This document shows positions 4,481 to 13,066 of a DNA stretch of 21,249 bases, one piece after another (position 1 is the first letter of the stretch; each line of letters begins with the position of its first letter). Below the pieces are notes generated by a model. The model saw only the letters and a list, made by a program, of their open reading frames with translations, ran no database searches and was not told the DNA's origin. Both the position numbers and the translations under genes were made by a program. The stretch covers positions 1 to 21,249 of IMG/VR virus record IMGVR_UViG_3300033233_000180; one strand, given 5' to 3'. Source of the stretch: a virus.

Positions 4481-6019
4481 ATGACAGTACGTCTTTCAGA
4501 TAAGGATACGGCCGGGATGAGTCCGGCACAAGTCCGGGAGTTGAAGCGGGAACTGGAGGCGCTTCTTTCGGAGAAGGAGAACCGGGCGAAGTACCGTCAG
4601 TTCTTTTACACCTTCCCGGAGAGGGGTCCGTTCCGGCGCGAGTTGTACCGGAAACACATGAAATTCATGATGGCCGGCGCGGATTACCGGCAACGGTTGG
4701 CTTTGTGGGGTAACCGTATCGGGAAGACCCGCATGGCGGCGTATGAGAATACCTGTCACCTGACCGGGAAGTACCCTCCATGGTGGGAGGGGCATCGGTT
4801 CTATCGGCCGGTTGATATCTGGATGGTCGGCAATACCTCGATCTCTACCCGGGACATCTTGCAGAAAGAGATGTGCGGCGATCCGGCTTTGTTGCCGAGT
4901 TCGCTGGGTACCGGGATGATCCCGCTCGAATTCATCAAGAACAATCCGACCAAGAAACAGGGTGTCCCGAACGCCCTGGAAACGATCGTGGTGAAACACT
5001 TCGATGAGAATGGGGATTATGACGGCGATTCTGTCGTCACGTTCAAGTCATATGAGCAGGGCCGGAAGTCGTTCGAGGGTACCAAAAAAGACTTGATCGG
5101 ACTCGATGAAGAACCGCCGATGGACATTCATACTGAATGCCTTCTTCGTACCATGACGACCGGCGGGTTGCTGGTCCTGACTTTCACCCCACTTCAGGGA
5201 TTGACCGACGTTGTGCTCATGTACCTGCCGGGGGGCAAGATACCATCCGGACAGACCGAACTGAAGGGTTCGGTGTATGTCTCGATGGCGACCTGGGATG
5301 ATGCACCGCATCTGACAAAGAAAATGCAGGATGATCTGTGGGCGTCGATACCTCCGTTCCAGCGTGACGCTCGAAAGAAGGGTATCCCACAACTCGGGAG
5401 CGGGGCAATCTACCCGGTATCCGATGAATTGCTTGAGGTGGACCCATTCGAGATTCCCCCGCATTGGAAACGGGCGTATGCCCTCGACGTTGGTTGGAAT
5501 AAGACCGGAGCACTATGGGGCGCCCTGGACCCGGAGTCGGATATTCTCTACGTTTACTCGGAGCATTATCTCGGGGAGGCGCAGCCGGCTATTCATGCTG
5601 CGGCGATCAATGCCCGGGGGAAGTGGATCCCCGGCGTGATCGACCCAGCCGCGCGTGGCCGCTCTCAGGTAGACGGCGAACAACTCATACAGACGTACCG
5701 GGACTTAGGGATGAATATTATTCCCGCGGACAATGCGGTAGAGGCCGGACTGTATGCCGTATGGTCTCGCATGTCAACCGGAAGATTGCGGGTGTTCAAA
5801 TCACTGTCGCATTTTTGGGATGAAAAGCGCATCTATCGCCGTAATGAAAAGGGTGCGGTAGTCAAGGAATTCGATCATCTCATGGACCCGCTTAGATATC
5901 TCGTTATGACCGGGGTGAATGTCGCTTGTCAGAAACCACCGAGCGATATGATTTCCGAAGCCGGTAGGAGACTCAAATTAGTGGGAATGACTCGCCGTAC
6001 AAGCGCAATGAGCGCGTAA
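4481..6019 (+). CDS. terL: Terminase large subunit (ATPase and nuclease)
   Basis: The protein has 512 residues. It is the motor that pumps DNA into the prohead and cuts the concatemer. The N-terminal ATPase shows Walker A GNRIGKT (77-83), Walker B LIGLDEE (205-211, Asp209/Glu210) and the coupling motif TFTP (234-237). The C-terminal RNase H-like nuclease shows the three acidic positions Asp336 (ALDVGW), Asp388 (GVIDPA) and Asp469 (DHLMDPLRY). All key residues are present and the length is typical. The ATG at 4481 has AAAGGA just upstream. The protein should act with the small terminase (3182) and dock on the portal (6033). The parS-like palindrome lies 25 bases upstream. Confidence 0.95.
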   Translation: MTVRLSDKDTAGMSPAQVRELKRELEALLSEKENRAKYRQFFYTFPERGPFRRELYRKHMKFMMAGADYRQRLALWGNRIGKTRMAAYENTCHLTGKYPPWWEGHRFYRPVDIWMVGNTSISTRDILQKEMCGDPALLPSSLGTGMIPLEFIKNNPTKKQGVPNALETIVVKHFDENGDYDGDSVVTFKSYEQGRKSFEGTKKDLIGLDEEPPMDIHTECLLRTMTTGGLLVLTFTPLQGLTDVVLMYLPGGKIPSGQTELKGSVYVSMATWDDAPHLTKKMQDDLWASIPPFQRDARKKGIPQLGSGAIYPVSDELLEVDPFEIPPHWKRAYALDVGWNKTGALWGALDPESDILYVYSEHYLGEAQPAIHAAAINARGKWIPGVIDPAARGRSQVDGEQLIQTYRDLGMNIIPADNAVEAGLYAVWSRMSTGRLRVFKSLSHFWDEKRIYRRNEKGAVVKEFDHLMDPLRYLVMTGVNVACQKPPSDMISEAGRRLKLVGMTRRTSAMSA

Positions 6020-6032
6020 CAGGAGGAGTAGG

Positions 6033-8219
6033 ATGGCGGACAACACCGATTTATCAAGCGAAAACCCCAACATGGCCCTGGCCGGTGATACCCTGAGCGG
6101 AGAAATCAAGGATGAACGGGTTATTGCCGCGCATGAATGGGCAATCTATGAGGATGCCCGGGACCGAGGGCATCGTGATTATATCATCGAAGCCCGGAAA
6201 TGCCAGCGGTTCCGATGGGGCGGCGGTCGGCAGTGGGATGAAAATGATCGGATGGAGCTCGAAGCCGCGCGTCGTCCGGTGATCGAAGTCAATACCATCT
6301 TTCCCGCGATCAATGATGTGAACGGGGAACAGATCTCGACCCGTATGGACATCTCGTACCGGCCGAAGAAAAGCGGGGCGTCTCCTGAGACAGCCGACGC
6401 GCTCAAGAAATTCGCGCTTCATGTCCGGGATGACAACAACTATCCGTACAAGGAATCCACCGTTTTCGAGGACGGCATTGTCAAGCGCCGCGGGTTCTTC
6501 GAGATCAAGATGCGGTTCGATGAAAACCTGTTCGGAGAAATCGATATCAGGGACAAAGATCCGTTCGATATCATTCCGGACCCGGATGGTCAGGAATACG
6601 ATCCGAAGTCCTGGCGCTACGTAGGCGAAACGAAATGGATGTCCCTTGACGATATCGAAACTGAATTCGGCCGGGATGCCCGTCTCAAGGTGGAAGGCCG
6701 GATCATGGATCCCGGGTTCGGTCAGGATTCGGTAGCTTCGAGTGATGGTGAAGGCCGGGACAGTTTCGGCAAACAATCCATGGCGCATCGGTATTATGAC
6801 GCTACCATGGTATCCGAACATGGACAGAAGAGTGTTCGGGTTTTCTCCCGTCAGTTTTATCAACTCACCTCGCAGTGGCATTATTTCAATCCAACCACCG
6901 GGGATATCCGACCGGTGGAAGACAACAAGACCCAGGACGCGGCGCGTCTATTCGCACAGCAGAATGGCTGGACCCTCGCCCGAATACCCCGCAAGCGTAT
7001 CCGCTGGCGCGTGTCGTTCCGTGATGGTCTTCTGCATGATGAATGGAGTCCGTACAGCACCTATACAATCATCCCGTACTTTCCGTACTTCGATCGCGGT
7101 ATCACCGTCGGGCTCGTTGACAATGCGATTTCTCCCCAGGAACTTCTGAACAAGTCACTATCCTCTACGCTTCATATCGTGAACTCGACGGCGAACTCAG
7201 GCTGGCTCGTTCCGAAAGATGTCCTCACGAACATCGCCACAGGCGACTTGACCGATGTCGGAATGAAGACCGGCCTCGTGATTGAATATGACCCGAACAA
7301 GGCCGGCGGTGCTAAACCTGAGAAGATCAAGCCAAACGAAGTACCACAAGGTACCGACCGACTTATCGATCGGGCTCAGACCTATGTCGATATCGTGACC
7401 GGACGGGCGTCGACCGAGAGGGCGATGGAGGCCGGCGATTCTTCCGGTACCGCGATCGGCAAGAAGATGTTCCAGGCGAAACTTCAAATCGCCAAGCCGC
7501 TTGACAATCTTCAGCTCACTCGCAATCTGGTCGCCCGGAAATTTCTAGAATTGCTCCAACAGTATTATACGGCGGAGCGGACCATTCAGATCACACAGCC
7601 GAATGATGACGGAACCATGAACCATGTGCCTTATACGGCGAATCAGGTGACTCCGGAAGGACGTATTGTCAATGATTTGACTCTCGGGGAATATGAGATC
7701 GTAACCGAATCCGTCCCGACTCAGGCCACGTTCGATCAGAACCAGTTCACTCAGGCTCTCGAGATGAAACGCCTGAATGTCAGTATCCCGGATATGTATG
7801 TTCTGAAATATTCGACCCTTGCGGACAAGAACGATATTATCAAGGCCATTTCAGAACAGAAACCTGATCCGATGATCGAGGCGAAGATCAAGGAGATCGT
7901 AGCGAAAACGCTCCTCCTGCAATCCCAGGCAAAGGAATCAGACTCGAAGGGTACGGTCGCCGCGGTCCAGGCACAGTTCTCCGCGGTCCAGAGTGCTCAA
8001 CTCATCGCCACTATGCCGCAGATCGCCAACCTTGCCGACCAACTTCTGTTGAGCGCCGGGTTCACCGACCATGACGCGGCGCCGATCGTTCCCACTCCTT
8101 CCGGACCCGTTGCAGTCCCGGCACCGGTCGTTGCAAGGAACAACAACCCGGGGTATCCTCCGGTTCCTGCCTTGGCGGATTCAGGTTCAATGACGGGGAT
8201 TGAGGGTGGAACAGCATAA
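6033..8219 (+). CDS. Portal protein, P22 type
   Basis: The protein has 728 residues, close to the P22 portal (725). The portal forms the dodecameric ring at one capsid vertex through which DNA enters and leaves. Diagnostic parts are the N-terminal RFRWGGGRQWDENDR followed by RPVIEVNTIFPAINDVNGEQ (about 82-101), the DPFDIIPDPDG segment (about 180-190), and a long helical C-terminal region (MIEAKIKEIVAKTLLLQSQA) suited to the barrel. The extreme C-terminus is Pro/Ala/Gly-rich. AGGAGGAG precedes the ATG, 13 bases after terL, so both are surely co-transcribed. A 120-bp control region follows it. Confidence 0.93.
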   Translation: MADNTDLSSENPNMALAGDTLSGEIKDERVIAAHEWAIYEDARDRGHRDYIIEARKCQRFRWGGGRQWDENDRMELEAARRPVIEVNTIFPAINDVNGEQISTRMDISYRPKKSGASPETADALKKFALHVRDDNNYPYKESTVFEDGIVKRRGFFEIKMRFDENLFGEIDIRDKDPFDIIPDPDGQEYDPKSWRYVGETKWMSLDDIETEFGRDARLKVEGRIMDPGFGQDSVASSDGEGRDSFGKQSMAHRYYDATMVSEHGQKSVRVFSRQFYQLTSQWHYFNPTTGDIRPVEDNKTQDAARLFAQQNGWTLARIPRKRIRWRVSFRDGLLHDEWSPYSTYTIIPYFPYFDRGITVGLVDNAISPQELLNKSLSSTLHIVNSTANSGWLVPKDVLTNIATGDLTDVGMKTGLVIEYDPNKAGGAKPEKIKPNEVPQGTDRLIDRAQTYVDIVTGRASTERAMEAGDSSGTAIGKKMFQAKLQIAKPLDNLQLTRNLVARKFLELLQQYYTAERTIQITQPNDDGTMNHVPYTANQVTPEGRIVNDLTLGEYEIVTESVPTQATFDQNQFTQALEMKRLNVSIPDMYVLKYSTLADKNDIIKAISEQKPDPMIEAKIKEIVAKTLLLQSQAKESDSKGTVAAVQAQFSAVQSAQLIATMPQIANLADQLLLSAGFTDHDAAPIVPTPSGPVAVPAPVVARNNNPGYPPVPALADSGSMTGIEGGTA

Positions 8220-8224
8220 TTTTC

Positions 8225-8253
8225 TTGACAAAAGTTGTTTTTTATTATATTCA
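8225..8253 (+). promoter_or_regulatory. Candidate promoter before the scaffold/capsid genes
   Basis: A perfect TTGACA (8225-8230) is followed by an A/T-rich stretch with TATATT after 15 bases (8246-8251) or TATTCA after 17 bases (8248-8253). A second TTCTTGACAAAAG copy occurs 43 bases downstream (8266-8278), but no good -10 follows it. The location, in the only sizeable gap between portal and scaffold, suits a booster promoter for capsid genes. Spacing is not ideal. Confidence 0.45.
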
Positions 8254-8291
8254 TCTGTAAAAGGTTCTTGACAAAAGGTAAACAGACCTGA

Positions 8292-8309
8292 TCCCTGGGT
8301 TTTCAGGGA
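8292..8309 (+). repeat. Hairpin in the scaffold leader
   Basis: TCCCTG and CAGGGA form 6-bp arms around GGTTTT, 30 bases before the scaffold start. No T-run follows, so RNA stabilisation or processing is more likely than termination. Confidence 0.5.
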
Positions 8310-8339
8310 AATTATTCAACTCGTGAGGAGCATACGAAA

Positions 8340-9413
8340 ATGCCCGGTGAAATGACAGACAAGGAAAAAGAAGAACAGGAACGGATGGAGGCGGAAGAGA
8401 AGGCACAGGCAGAACAGGCCGCAAAGGAAAAGGCCACGAAGGAGCAGGAAGACCGAGGGGATGAATTTTCTCCTACGGTGGAAGACAAGGAGCTCGATGC
8501 CGCGGCACTCACCAAGATAGCAGTCGAAGACGATGACGATGCCAAGAAGAAAGCCTATGCGGATACGGCGGCAGCAGAGGCAAAAAAGAAGGAAGACGAC
8601 GCCAAGCAGGATGAGGATCTTACAGGCGTCGATGAAATTGATAAGAGAATCAAGATCCCGAAGTATCGTTTAGACCGGGAAGTCGAGAAACGTCAGAAGG
8701 TTGAAGAAGAAAATGCCCGGCTGAAAGCCTACCTCGAGGCTGTAAATAAAAGCCCGACTCCGGCGGCCAAGGACGACAAGCCCAAGGAAGAGGTAAAACC
8801 CTACGATTTCGAGGATGCCGAAAAGCGGTATGCCGATGCCTTGATCGAAGGCGACAAGGATGCGGCGGCCAAGATACGCACCGAGATCAGGAATGCGGAA
8901 GAAAAGACGAGAGAGACAAAGGACGGCGAGAAAAACGCCGAGATTGCTACCCGTCAGGCTCTCGAGAACGAGGCAGCCGCAATCGCCACGAAGATGTTCA
9001 AGGAATATCCGTTCTTTGACTCGACCGCTGCGAATCATAGCAAGCAGGCGCTGAAAGTTTTTCTCGCGGTTCGTAACGAAGCATTTAGGACGGGAGTGCC
9101 TTTCCCCCAGGCTGTTCAGCAGGCGTTCGATGAAGTGGGACCAGCATACGCGCATCTTATGGGAAAATCGGAAGATCAGGGCAAAACGCCCGAGGAGTTG
9201 GCGGCCGATAAGGAAAAGGCGAATGCGATCAAGGAAAAGCGCGCAACGGAAGAGAAGGCCAAAGCCGCGGATGCTTCCGGTAAACAGCCGGCCAATCTGA
9301 AAGGTTCTACCCCGGTTTCCGGAAAGAAGATCGAGGTCAAGGATCTTACCGACGAACAGTACGACAGTCTCCCGGCGGCAGAGAAGGCGAGACTTCGCGG
9401 GGATAACGTATGA
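8340..9413 (+). CDS. Scaffold-like coiled-coil protein
   Basis: The protein has 357 residues and is extremely rich in Lys, Glu, Ala and Asp, almost all predicted helical. Residues 1-45 (KEKEEQERMEAEEKAQAEQ) and about 115-130 (VEKRQKVEEENARLKAYLEA) are coiled-coil heptads. A more ordered part at about 218-265 contains MFKEYPFFDST and FLAVRNEAFRTGVPFPQAVQ. The end (VKDLTDEQYDSLPAAEKARL) is a charged helix, as in scaffolds whose C-terminus binds coat protein. Position between portal and coat, composition and size all fit an assembly scaffold, although no sequence family is decisive. GAGGAG lies 12 bases upstream. Its stop overlaps the next start (ATGA). Confidence 0.8.
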   Translation: MPGEMTDKEKEEQERMEAEEKAQAEQAAKEKATKEQEDRGDEFSPTVEDKELDAAALTKIAVEDDDDAKKKAYADTAAAEAKKKEDDAKQDEDLTGVDEIDKRIKIPKYRLDREVEKRQKVEEENARLKAYLEAVNKSPTPAAKDDKPKEEVKPYDFEDAEKRYADALIEGDKDAAAKIRTEIRNAEEKTRETKDGEKNAEIATRQALENEAAAIATKMFKEYPFFDSTAANHSKQALKVFLAVRNEAFRTGVPFPQAVQQAFDEVGPAYAHLMGKSEDQGKTPEELAADKEKANAIKEKRATEEKAKAADASGKQPANLKGSTPVSGKKIEVKDLTDEQYDSLPAAEKARLRGDNV

Positions 9414-9808
9414 AGATCATTCCCAAAAAAGAGGAATTGGACTTCAACAAGTATCCCGACGGGGTTCCTCCTCAAAGGAAACTCGTAATTAAGACCGATG
9501 TCAACAACGGTCTGCATAAAATTGAAGCACCCGGTCCATTCGTCCCGCCTGTCGGGATGCTCGTTGATCTGGCCGGGTTCAGATACAGGATTCAGGCACA
9601 CAGGACAAACAAGGGAGAAATTACACTCCGAGCCATTGGCAATGCCTCAAAACTGAAACGGTTCCCGCTGCATCAGGCGATACTGATGAGGTTTCAGGAT
9701 TTGAAGTCGCGTTGGTTCGGCAAGGATGAAGTCACAGAGACATCGGAAACAGTATCACCCGCGGATCTCGCACCGCCCGATTTTGTCGGTACGGATCCCA
9801 TCAGGTAG
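9410..9808 (+). CDS. Hypothetical protein between scaffold and coat genes
   Basis: This 132-residue protein starts MKIIPKKEELDFNKYPDGV and is coupled to the scaffold gene by ATGA. The central part (GMLVDLAGFRYRIQAHRTNKG followed by EITLRAIG) is a small all-beta segment. It resembles, from memory, short phage proteins encoded near the coat gene that have a Gly-x-x-Phe-Arg-Val core. A basic helix (LHQAILMRFQDLKSRWF) and an acidic, Pro-rich tail follow. Likely a minor head or assembly factor; not a proven assignment. Confidence 0.65.
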   Translation: MKIIPKKEELDFNKYPDGVPPQRKLVIKTDVNNGLHKIEAPGPFVPPVGMLVDLAGFRYRIQAHRTNKGEITLRAIGNASKLKRFPLHQAILMRFQDLKSRWFGKDEVTETSETVSPADLAPPDFVGTDPIR

Positions 9809-9975
9809 ACAGTAGAACCAAGTAACAAGTTCCGCAATACTCTTCGGCGCCATCCGATATTGGTCGTGGGAATCTCCCATGTAAGGGTTAGCGGTTCATC
9901 GCGGGGCGGCGAAAAGCCCGACAGGAAGTCAGGAAGAAATACGCGATCAACCAACTTACTTAAAGGAGAAATACC
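9809..9975 (+). other. 167-bp leader before the coat gene
   Basis: No gene is seen here. It holds a small hairpin TGGGA-ATC-TCCCA (9867-9879), a GGGC/GCCC-rich stretch and the short direct repeat CAGGAAGTCAGGAAG before the coat ribosome binding site AAAGGAG. A regulatory leader for high coat expression is possible. I see no convincing promoter. Confidence 0.35.
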
Positions 9976-11091
9976 ATGGCTTTAACAAACTTTGGCGCCC
10001 TCCAGGCCAATCAGAAAATGGTCTGGTCCCGGGATACCTGGAAGCAGGCCCGTGAAAATTCGTTTATCATGCAGAAGTTCGTAGGAACCGGCGAGAACAA
10101 CGCAATTCAGAAGATCACGGAATTGACCAAGACGGAAAAGGGCGATCGTTGCATTATTACGCTCGTCGCGGAACTCACGGGCGACGGCGGCACCGGCGAC
10201 AACAAGCGTGAAGGCAATGAAGAGGCGATGAAGCAGTACGATGAGGAAATCACCATCGACCTCATTTTCCACTCCGCCCGCAACGAAGGTAAACTTGCCG
10301 AACAGAAGTCCGTCGTGCGCTTCCGGGACAACGCCCGGGAAAAGCTCGGCAACTGGCTTGCAAACCGTATCGATCAGCTTGCGTTCCTGACGCTATCGGG
10401 CATCTCCTATTCGTACAACTGCGATGGGTCCTCCCGGACGAACAGCAACTTCCCGAACCTTTCCTTTGCAGCGGACGTTACCGCGCCCAGCACGAACCGT
10501 CATCGTCGGTGGGATGGTGTAAACGGTGTCCTCCTGGCCGGCAACACGGCGACCATGCTGGCAACTGATGTCATGTCCTACAAGGCAATCACGGCAATGA
10601 TGGCATTTGCCAAGGATCATTACATCAAGCCTCTCATGGCAGGTGGGAAAGAATACTACATCATCCTCATGAAGCCGGGTTCCTTGATGCAACTCAAGAA
10701 CGACGCCGATTACAAGAACTCAGTAGTCCAGGGTCTTCCTCGTGATCTCAAGAACCCGTTCTTTACCGGCGCTACGGTCACGGTAGATGGTGCGATACTG
10801 CATGAGCATCGTCTGGTGTACTCGACGAACGGTATTAGTTCCGGTTCAAAATGGGGCGCGGCTGGCACGGTAAACGGTACCAGGGTTCTTCTCCTCGGTC
10901 AGCAGGCGATGGGCCTTGCAGACCTCGGCGCTCCTGAGTGGGTGGAAAAGGGCTTCGAGTATGATAGTCAGCAGGGTATCAACGTCGACAAGATGTTCGG
11001 CCTTCTCAAACCTCGATTTTACTCAAACTATGACAAGTCGGTCGAGGACTTTGGCGTTCTGGCGGTCGATTTCGGGTTGCCTCAGTACTAA
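9976..11091 (+). CDS. Major capsid protein, N4-gp56/DUF4043 type
   Basis: The protein has 371 residues and forms the capsid shell (HK97-like fold in this family). The N-terminus has the family order: FGALQANQKMVWSRDTWKQA, then FVGTGENNAIQKITELTKTEKGD, then GDNKREGNEEAMKQYDEEIT, then LGNWLANRIDQLAFLTLSGI (about 121-140). A central region includes MAFAKDHYIKPLMAGGKEYY, as expected for the spine and A-domain. The start has a strong AAAGGAG ribosome binding site. It is preceded by scaffold and followed by a strong RNA hairpin and two decoration-like genes. No truncation is seen. Confidence 0.9.
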   Translation: MALTNFGALQANQKMVWSRDTWKQARENSFIMQKFVGTGENNAIQKITELTKTEKGDRCIITLVAELTGDGGTGDNKREGNEEAMKQYDEEITIDLIFHSARNEGKLAEQKSVVRFRDNAREKLGNWLANRIDQLAFLTLSGISYSYNCDGSSRTNSNFPNLSFAADVTAPSTNRHRRWDGVNGVLLAGNTATMLATDVMSYKAITAMMAFAKDHYIKPLMAGGKEYYIILMKPGSLMQLKNDADYKNSVVQGLPRDLKNPFFTGATVTVDGAILHEHRLVYSTNGISSGSKWGAAGTVNGTRVLLLGQQAMGLADLGAPEWVEKGFEYDSQQGINVDKMFGLLKPRFYSNYDKSVEDFGVLAVDFGLPQY

Positions 11092-11099
11092 ATAACCAA

Positions 11100-11150
11100 C
11101 GGACAGGCGCAAGGCTTTATGGGGTCGGCAATAACGCCGGCCCCTGTCCG
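11100..11150 (+). terminator. Strong two-part hairpin after the coat gene
   Basis: An inner 9-bp stem GGGGTCGGC / GCCGGCCCC (one G-U pair) with loop AATAAC sits inside an outer 6-bp stem CGGACA / TGTCCG, with a 15-base bulge on the 5' side. No T-run follows. It may act as a partial terminator or as a 3' RNA stabiliser that raises coat expression above the genes downstream. Confidence 0.5.
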
Positions 11151-11177
11151 ATCACCATTTAACCAAGGAGAATTACC

Positions 11178-11576
11178 ATGGCAATTACGAAAGACAACAG
11201 CAGACAGACGCCTGCGGTCGCCATCGTCGATTTTACGTTCGCTGATTTTGTGAGCGGAACGATTCAGGCCGCGGTTGACATCCCGCAGGATGCGGTATTA
11301 ATCGGTGGTGATCTCATCATCGACACCGTGTTCAATTCGGGTGGAAACGATACCCTCACAGTGGGAGACGTTACTGTCACGGATCGATATAAGGCAGGTA
11401 TCAACGGTCAGTCCCTCGGTCGCACGGCACTCGTTCCGACCGGGTTCGCCACCACGAACACGCAGAAGTACATCGGCGTCAAGTGGACCGGCACAAGCAC
11501 GGCACCGACTACGGGTGCCGGTCGCCTGATTGTCGAGTACATTCAGAACGGTCGCGCTGACTTCAGCCAGCGGTAA
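11178..11576 (+). CDS. Putative head decoration protein (short paralog)
   Basis: This 132-residue protein starts MAITKDNSRQTPAVAIVDFT and looks all-beta. It lies directly after the coat gene and shares the same AAGGAGAATTACC ribosome binding site layout, so high expression is expected. It is clearly homologous to the next gene: aligned parts include FTFADFV / FTFANMV, DTVFNS / DTLFNS, the pair TDRY / PDRY, ALVPTGF / ALVPTGL, WTGTSTAPTTGAGRLIVEY / WTGAGAAPSAGAGRLIVKY and the C-terminal QR. Small beta proteins next to coat genes are often head fibres or cement proteins; that role is inferred. Confidence 0.75.
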   Translation: MAITKDNSRQTPAVAIVDFTFADFVSGTIQAAVDIPQDAVLIGGDLIIDTVFNSGGNDTLTVGDVTVTDRYKAGINGQSLGRTALVPTGFATTNTQKYIGVKWTGTSTAPTTGAGRLIVEYIQNGRADFSQR

Positions 11577-11585
11577 GGGGGATCA

Positions 11586-12476
11586 ATGTCGATAACCAAG
11601 AAAGCCGGCAGGCGCGAACCGTCTGCCGCAATTCAGAGTTTCACGTTCGCAAACATGGTCACGGCGACCGGGGAAGACTCAGTAATCATGCCGGAAAACT
11701 CCGTTCTTGCCAACGGCCTTTTTGTGCTCGATACGTTGTTCAACTCGGCCACGTCTGATGCTTTTGTGATCGGTGATGCCGGAGAGCCTGATCGCTATGG
11801 TACCGTACTGGCATCCCAGGCGTTTACCGCAGCGAATACCGATCTTCTCACTACGACGGACGACTTTGCCGCGGTGAGGGCGGTCCAGGTTGCTTCCACA
11901 CCGGCAGCGCCGGGCGGTCTTGTCAGTGGAACAACGTACTACGCAATAAATATCGACTCGACGCATATCAAACTCTCAGCTACCCTGAGCGGCGCCGCAA
12001 TCGATATCACGAGCGCGGGTACGGGCAACTTCACGCTCAAGGATGTATCCACGGTACCCACATTCACGGATGAGACATTCATCAATACAGCAATCACGCC
12101 AACCGGCGGAACAGCAGATCAGATCCTTGTTGGACAGGACATCACCACGAACACGAAACTCCTGTTCACGGTATCCACAGATCTTCCGTCGCCCCTGGTG
12201 GCAGGCACCACGTACTACGTAAGCAGGCAGAGCACTACAACCATGAAGCTCTTGGATGCCCCGGGCGGTACGATCATCGACATTACGGACGCCGGTACGG
12301 GTACACATCATGTTTATCCGGTTCAGGTTGCCTTGGTTCCGACAGGTCTCAAGGTAACAGTTCCCACTTCAATTCAGATCACATGGACCGGAGCGGGAGC
12401 GGCACCGAGCGCAGGAGCCGGTCGTCTCATCGTCAAATACAACGAGGAGAACCGGGAAGACTACACCCAGCGGTAA
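11586..12476 (+). CDS. Paralog of 11178-11576 carrying a two-unit inserted domain
   Basis: The protein has 296 residues. Residues 1-78 and 247-296 align to the whole of the 132-residue neighbour. Between them sit about 168 extra residues (DNA about 11820-12323), made of two units of about 74 residues. Unit A contains LVSGTTYYAINIDSTHIKL and GAAIDITSAGTGNFT. Unit B contains LVAGTTYYVSRQSTTTMKL and GTIIDITDAGTGTHH. From memory, this Gly-Thr-Thr-Tyr-Tyr-Val module recurs in phage surface proteins. The likely role is a capsid decoration displaying extra beta domains. A UUCG hairpin follows the stop. Ribosome binding site: AAGGGGG. Confidence 0.8.
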   Translation: MSITKKAGRREPSAAIQSFTFANMVTATGEDSVIMPENSVLANGLFVLDTLFNSATSDAFVIGDAGEPDRYGTVLASQAFTAANTDLLTTTDDFAAVRAVQVASTPAAPGGLVSGTTYYAINIDSTHIKLSATLSGAAIDITSAGTGNFTLKDVSTVPTFTDETFINTAITPTGGTADQILVGQDITTNTKLLFTVSTDLPSPLVAGTTYYVSRQSTTTMKLLDAPGGTIIDITDAGTGTHHVYPVQVALVPTGLKVTVPTSIQITWTGAGAAPSAGAGRLIVKYNEENREDYTQR

Positions 12477-12482
12477 TATTGA

Positions 12483-12502
12483 CCCCCGGGTTCGCCCGGG
12501 GG
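12483..12502 (+). terminator. UUCG-capped 8-bp hairpin
   Basis: CCCCCGGG and CCCGGGGG form perfect arms closed by TTCG, the very stable tetraloop. It starts 6 bases after the stop of the decoration paralog. The following ATGACTTTTATC has a short T-run, 5 bases past the stem. An intrinsic terminator, possibly leaky, is likely because the connector genes downstream must still be expressed. Confidence 0.65.
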
Positions 12503-12528
12503 ATGACTTTTATCTGGAGGATATTGAT

Positions 12529-13050
12529 ATGGGTATAGAAATCGTACAGGTTTGTGCACAACCGTTCGACAAAAAGACACAGAAGTTTAAGAGCTTGACC
12601 GGGGAAACCGTTCGTCTCGCATTTACAACCGGACACGTCTTCATGGTTGGCGATGATTTCGTCGATATTCCCGCCGGTCCGAACGGCGACTTCTGGAAAA
12701 AGGCATTTTCCGCAGGTTGCATCTCCGAGGAGGCGCTTACCAGGGCTCTCGATCGCCAGAAGTCCGGCAAACCGAGTGCGATGTTGGGCGACAATACCGA
12801 GAAACCCGACCTGTCCAATCTGACGGCAGATCAGCGCAGGGTTATTGCCAAGGAAAAGATCGCATTGATGTACGCGACCAAGGATCTTGCGCACTTCACG
12901 GCCTCTGATATCCCGAAGGCGGACAAACTGTCCGAACTGTGCGGGTTCACGGTATCGGCCTTCGAGCGCGACGATTGGACGATGGAATACATGGCGGAAG
13001 ACGAAGCCCGCCAGAAACTCGCAGAGAGCGGCGGCGCATCCGCCGAGTAG
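12529..13050 (+). CDS. Hypothetical virion or assembly protein
   Basis: The protein has 173 residues and starts MGIEIVQVCAQPFDKKTQKF. The N-terminal third is beta-like with a GHVFMVGDDFVDIPAGPNG segment. The rest is helical, including ISEEALTRALDRQ and LTADQRRVIAKEKIALMYA. The C-terminus is acidic. Its position between decoration proteins and the connector candidate suggests a minor head protein. The ribosome binding site GGAGG lies 8 bases upstream, after the UUCG hairpin. The gene ends with consecutive TAG TAA stops. I do not recognise the family. Confidence 0.7.
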   Translation: MGIEIVQVCAQPFDKKTQKFKSLTGETVRLAFTTGHVFMVGDDFVDIPAGPNGDFWKKAFSAGCISEEALTRALDRQKSGKPSAMLGDNTEKPDLSNLTADQRRVIAKEKIALMYATKDLAHFTASDIPKADKLSELCGFTVSAFERDDWTMEYMAEDEARQKLAESGGASAE

Positions 13051-13066
13051 TAACCCGGGGGGATGA

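Noticed and set aside
6054-6881. Minus-strand frame of 275 codons
   Set aside because: It is wholly opposite the portal gene and has no ribosome binding site or neighbours on that strand.
8268-8296. Second TTGACA before the scaffold gene as a complete promoter
   Set aside because: No acceptable -10 hexamer occurs 15-19 bases downstream; kept only as a repeated motif.
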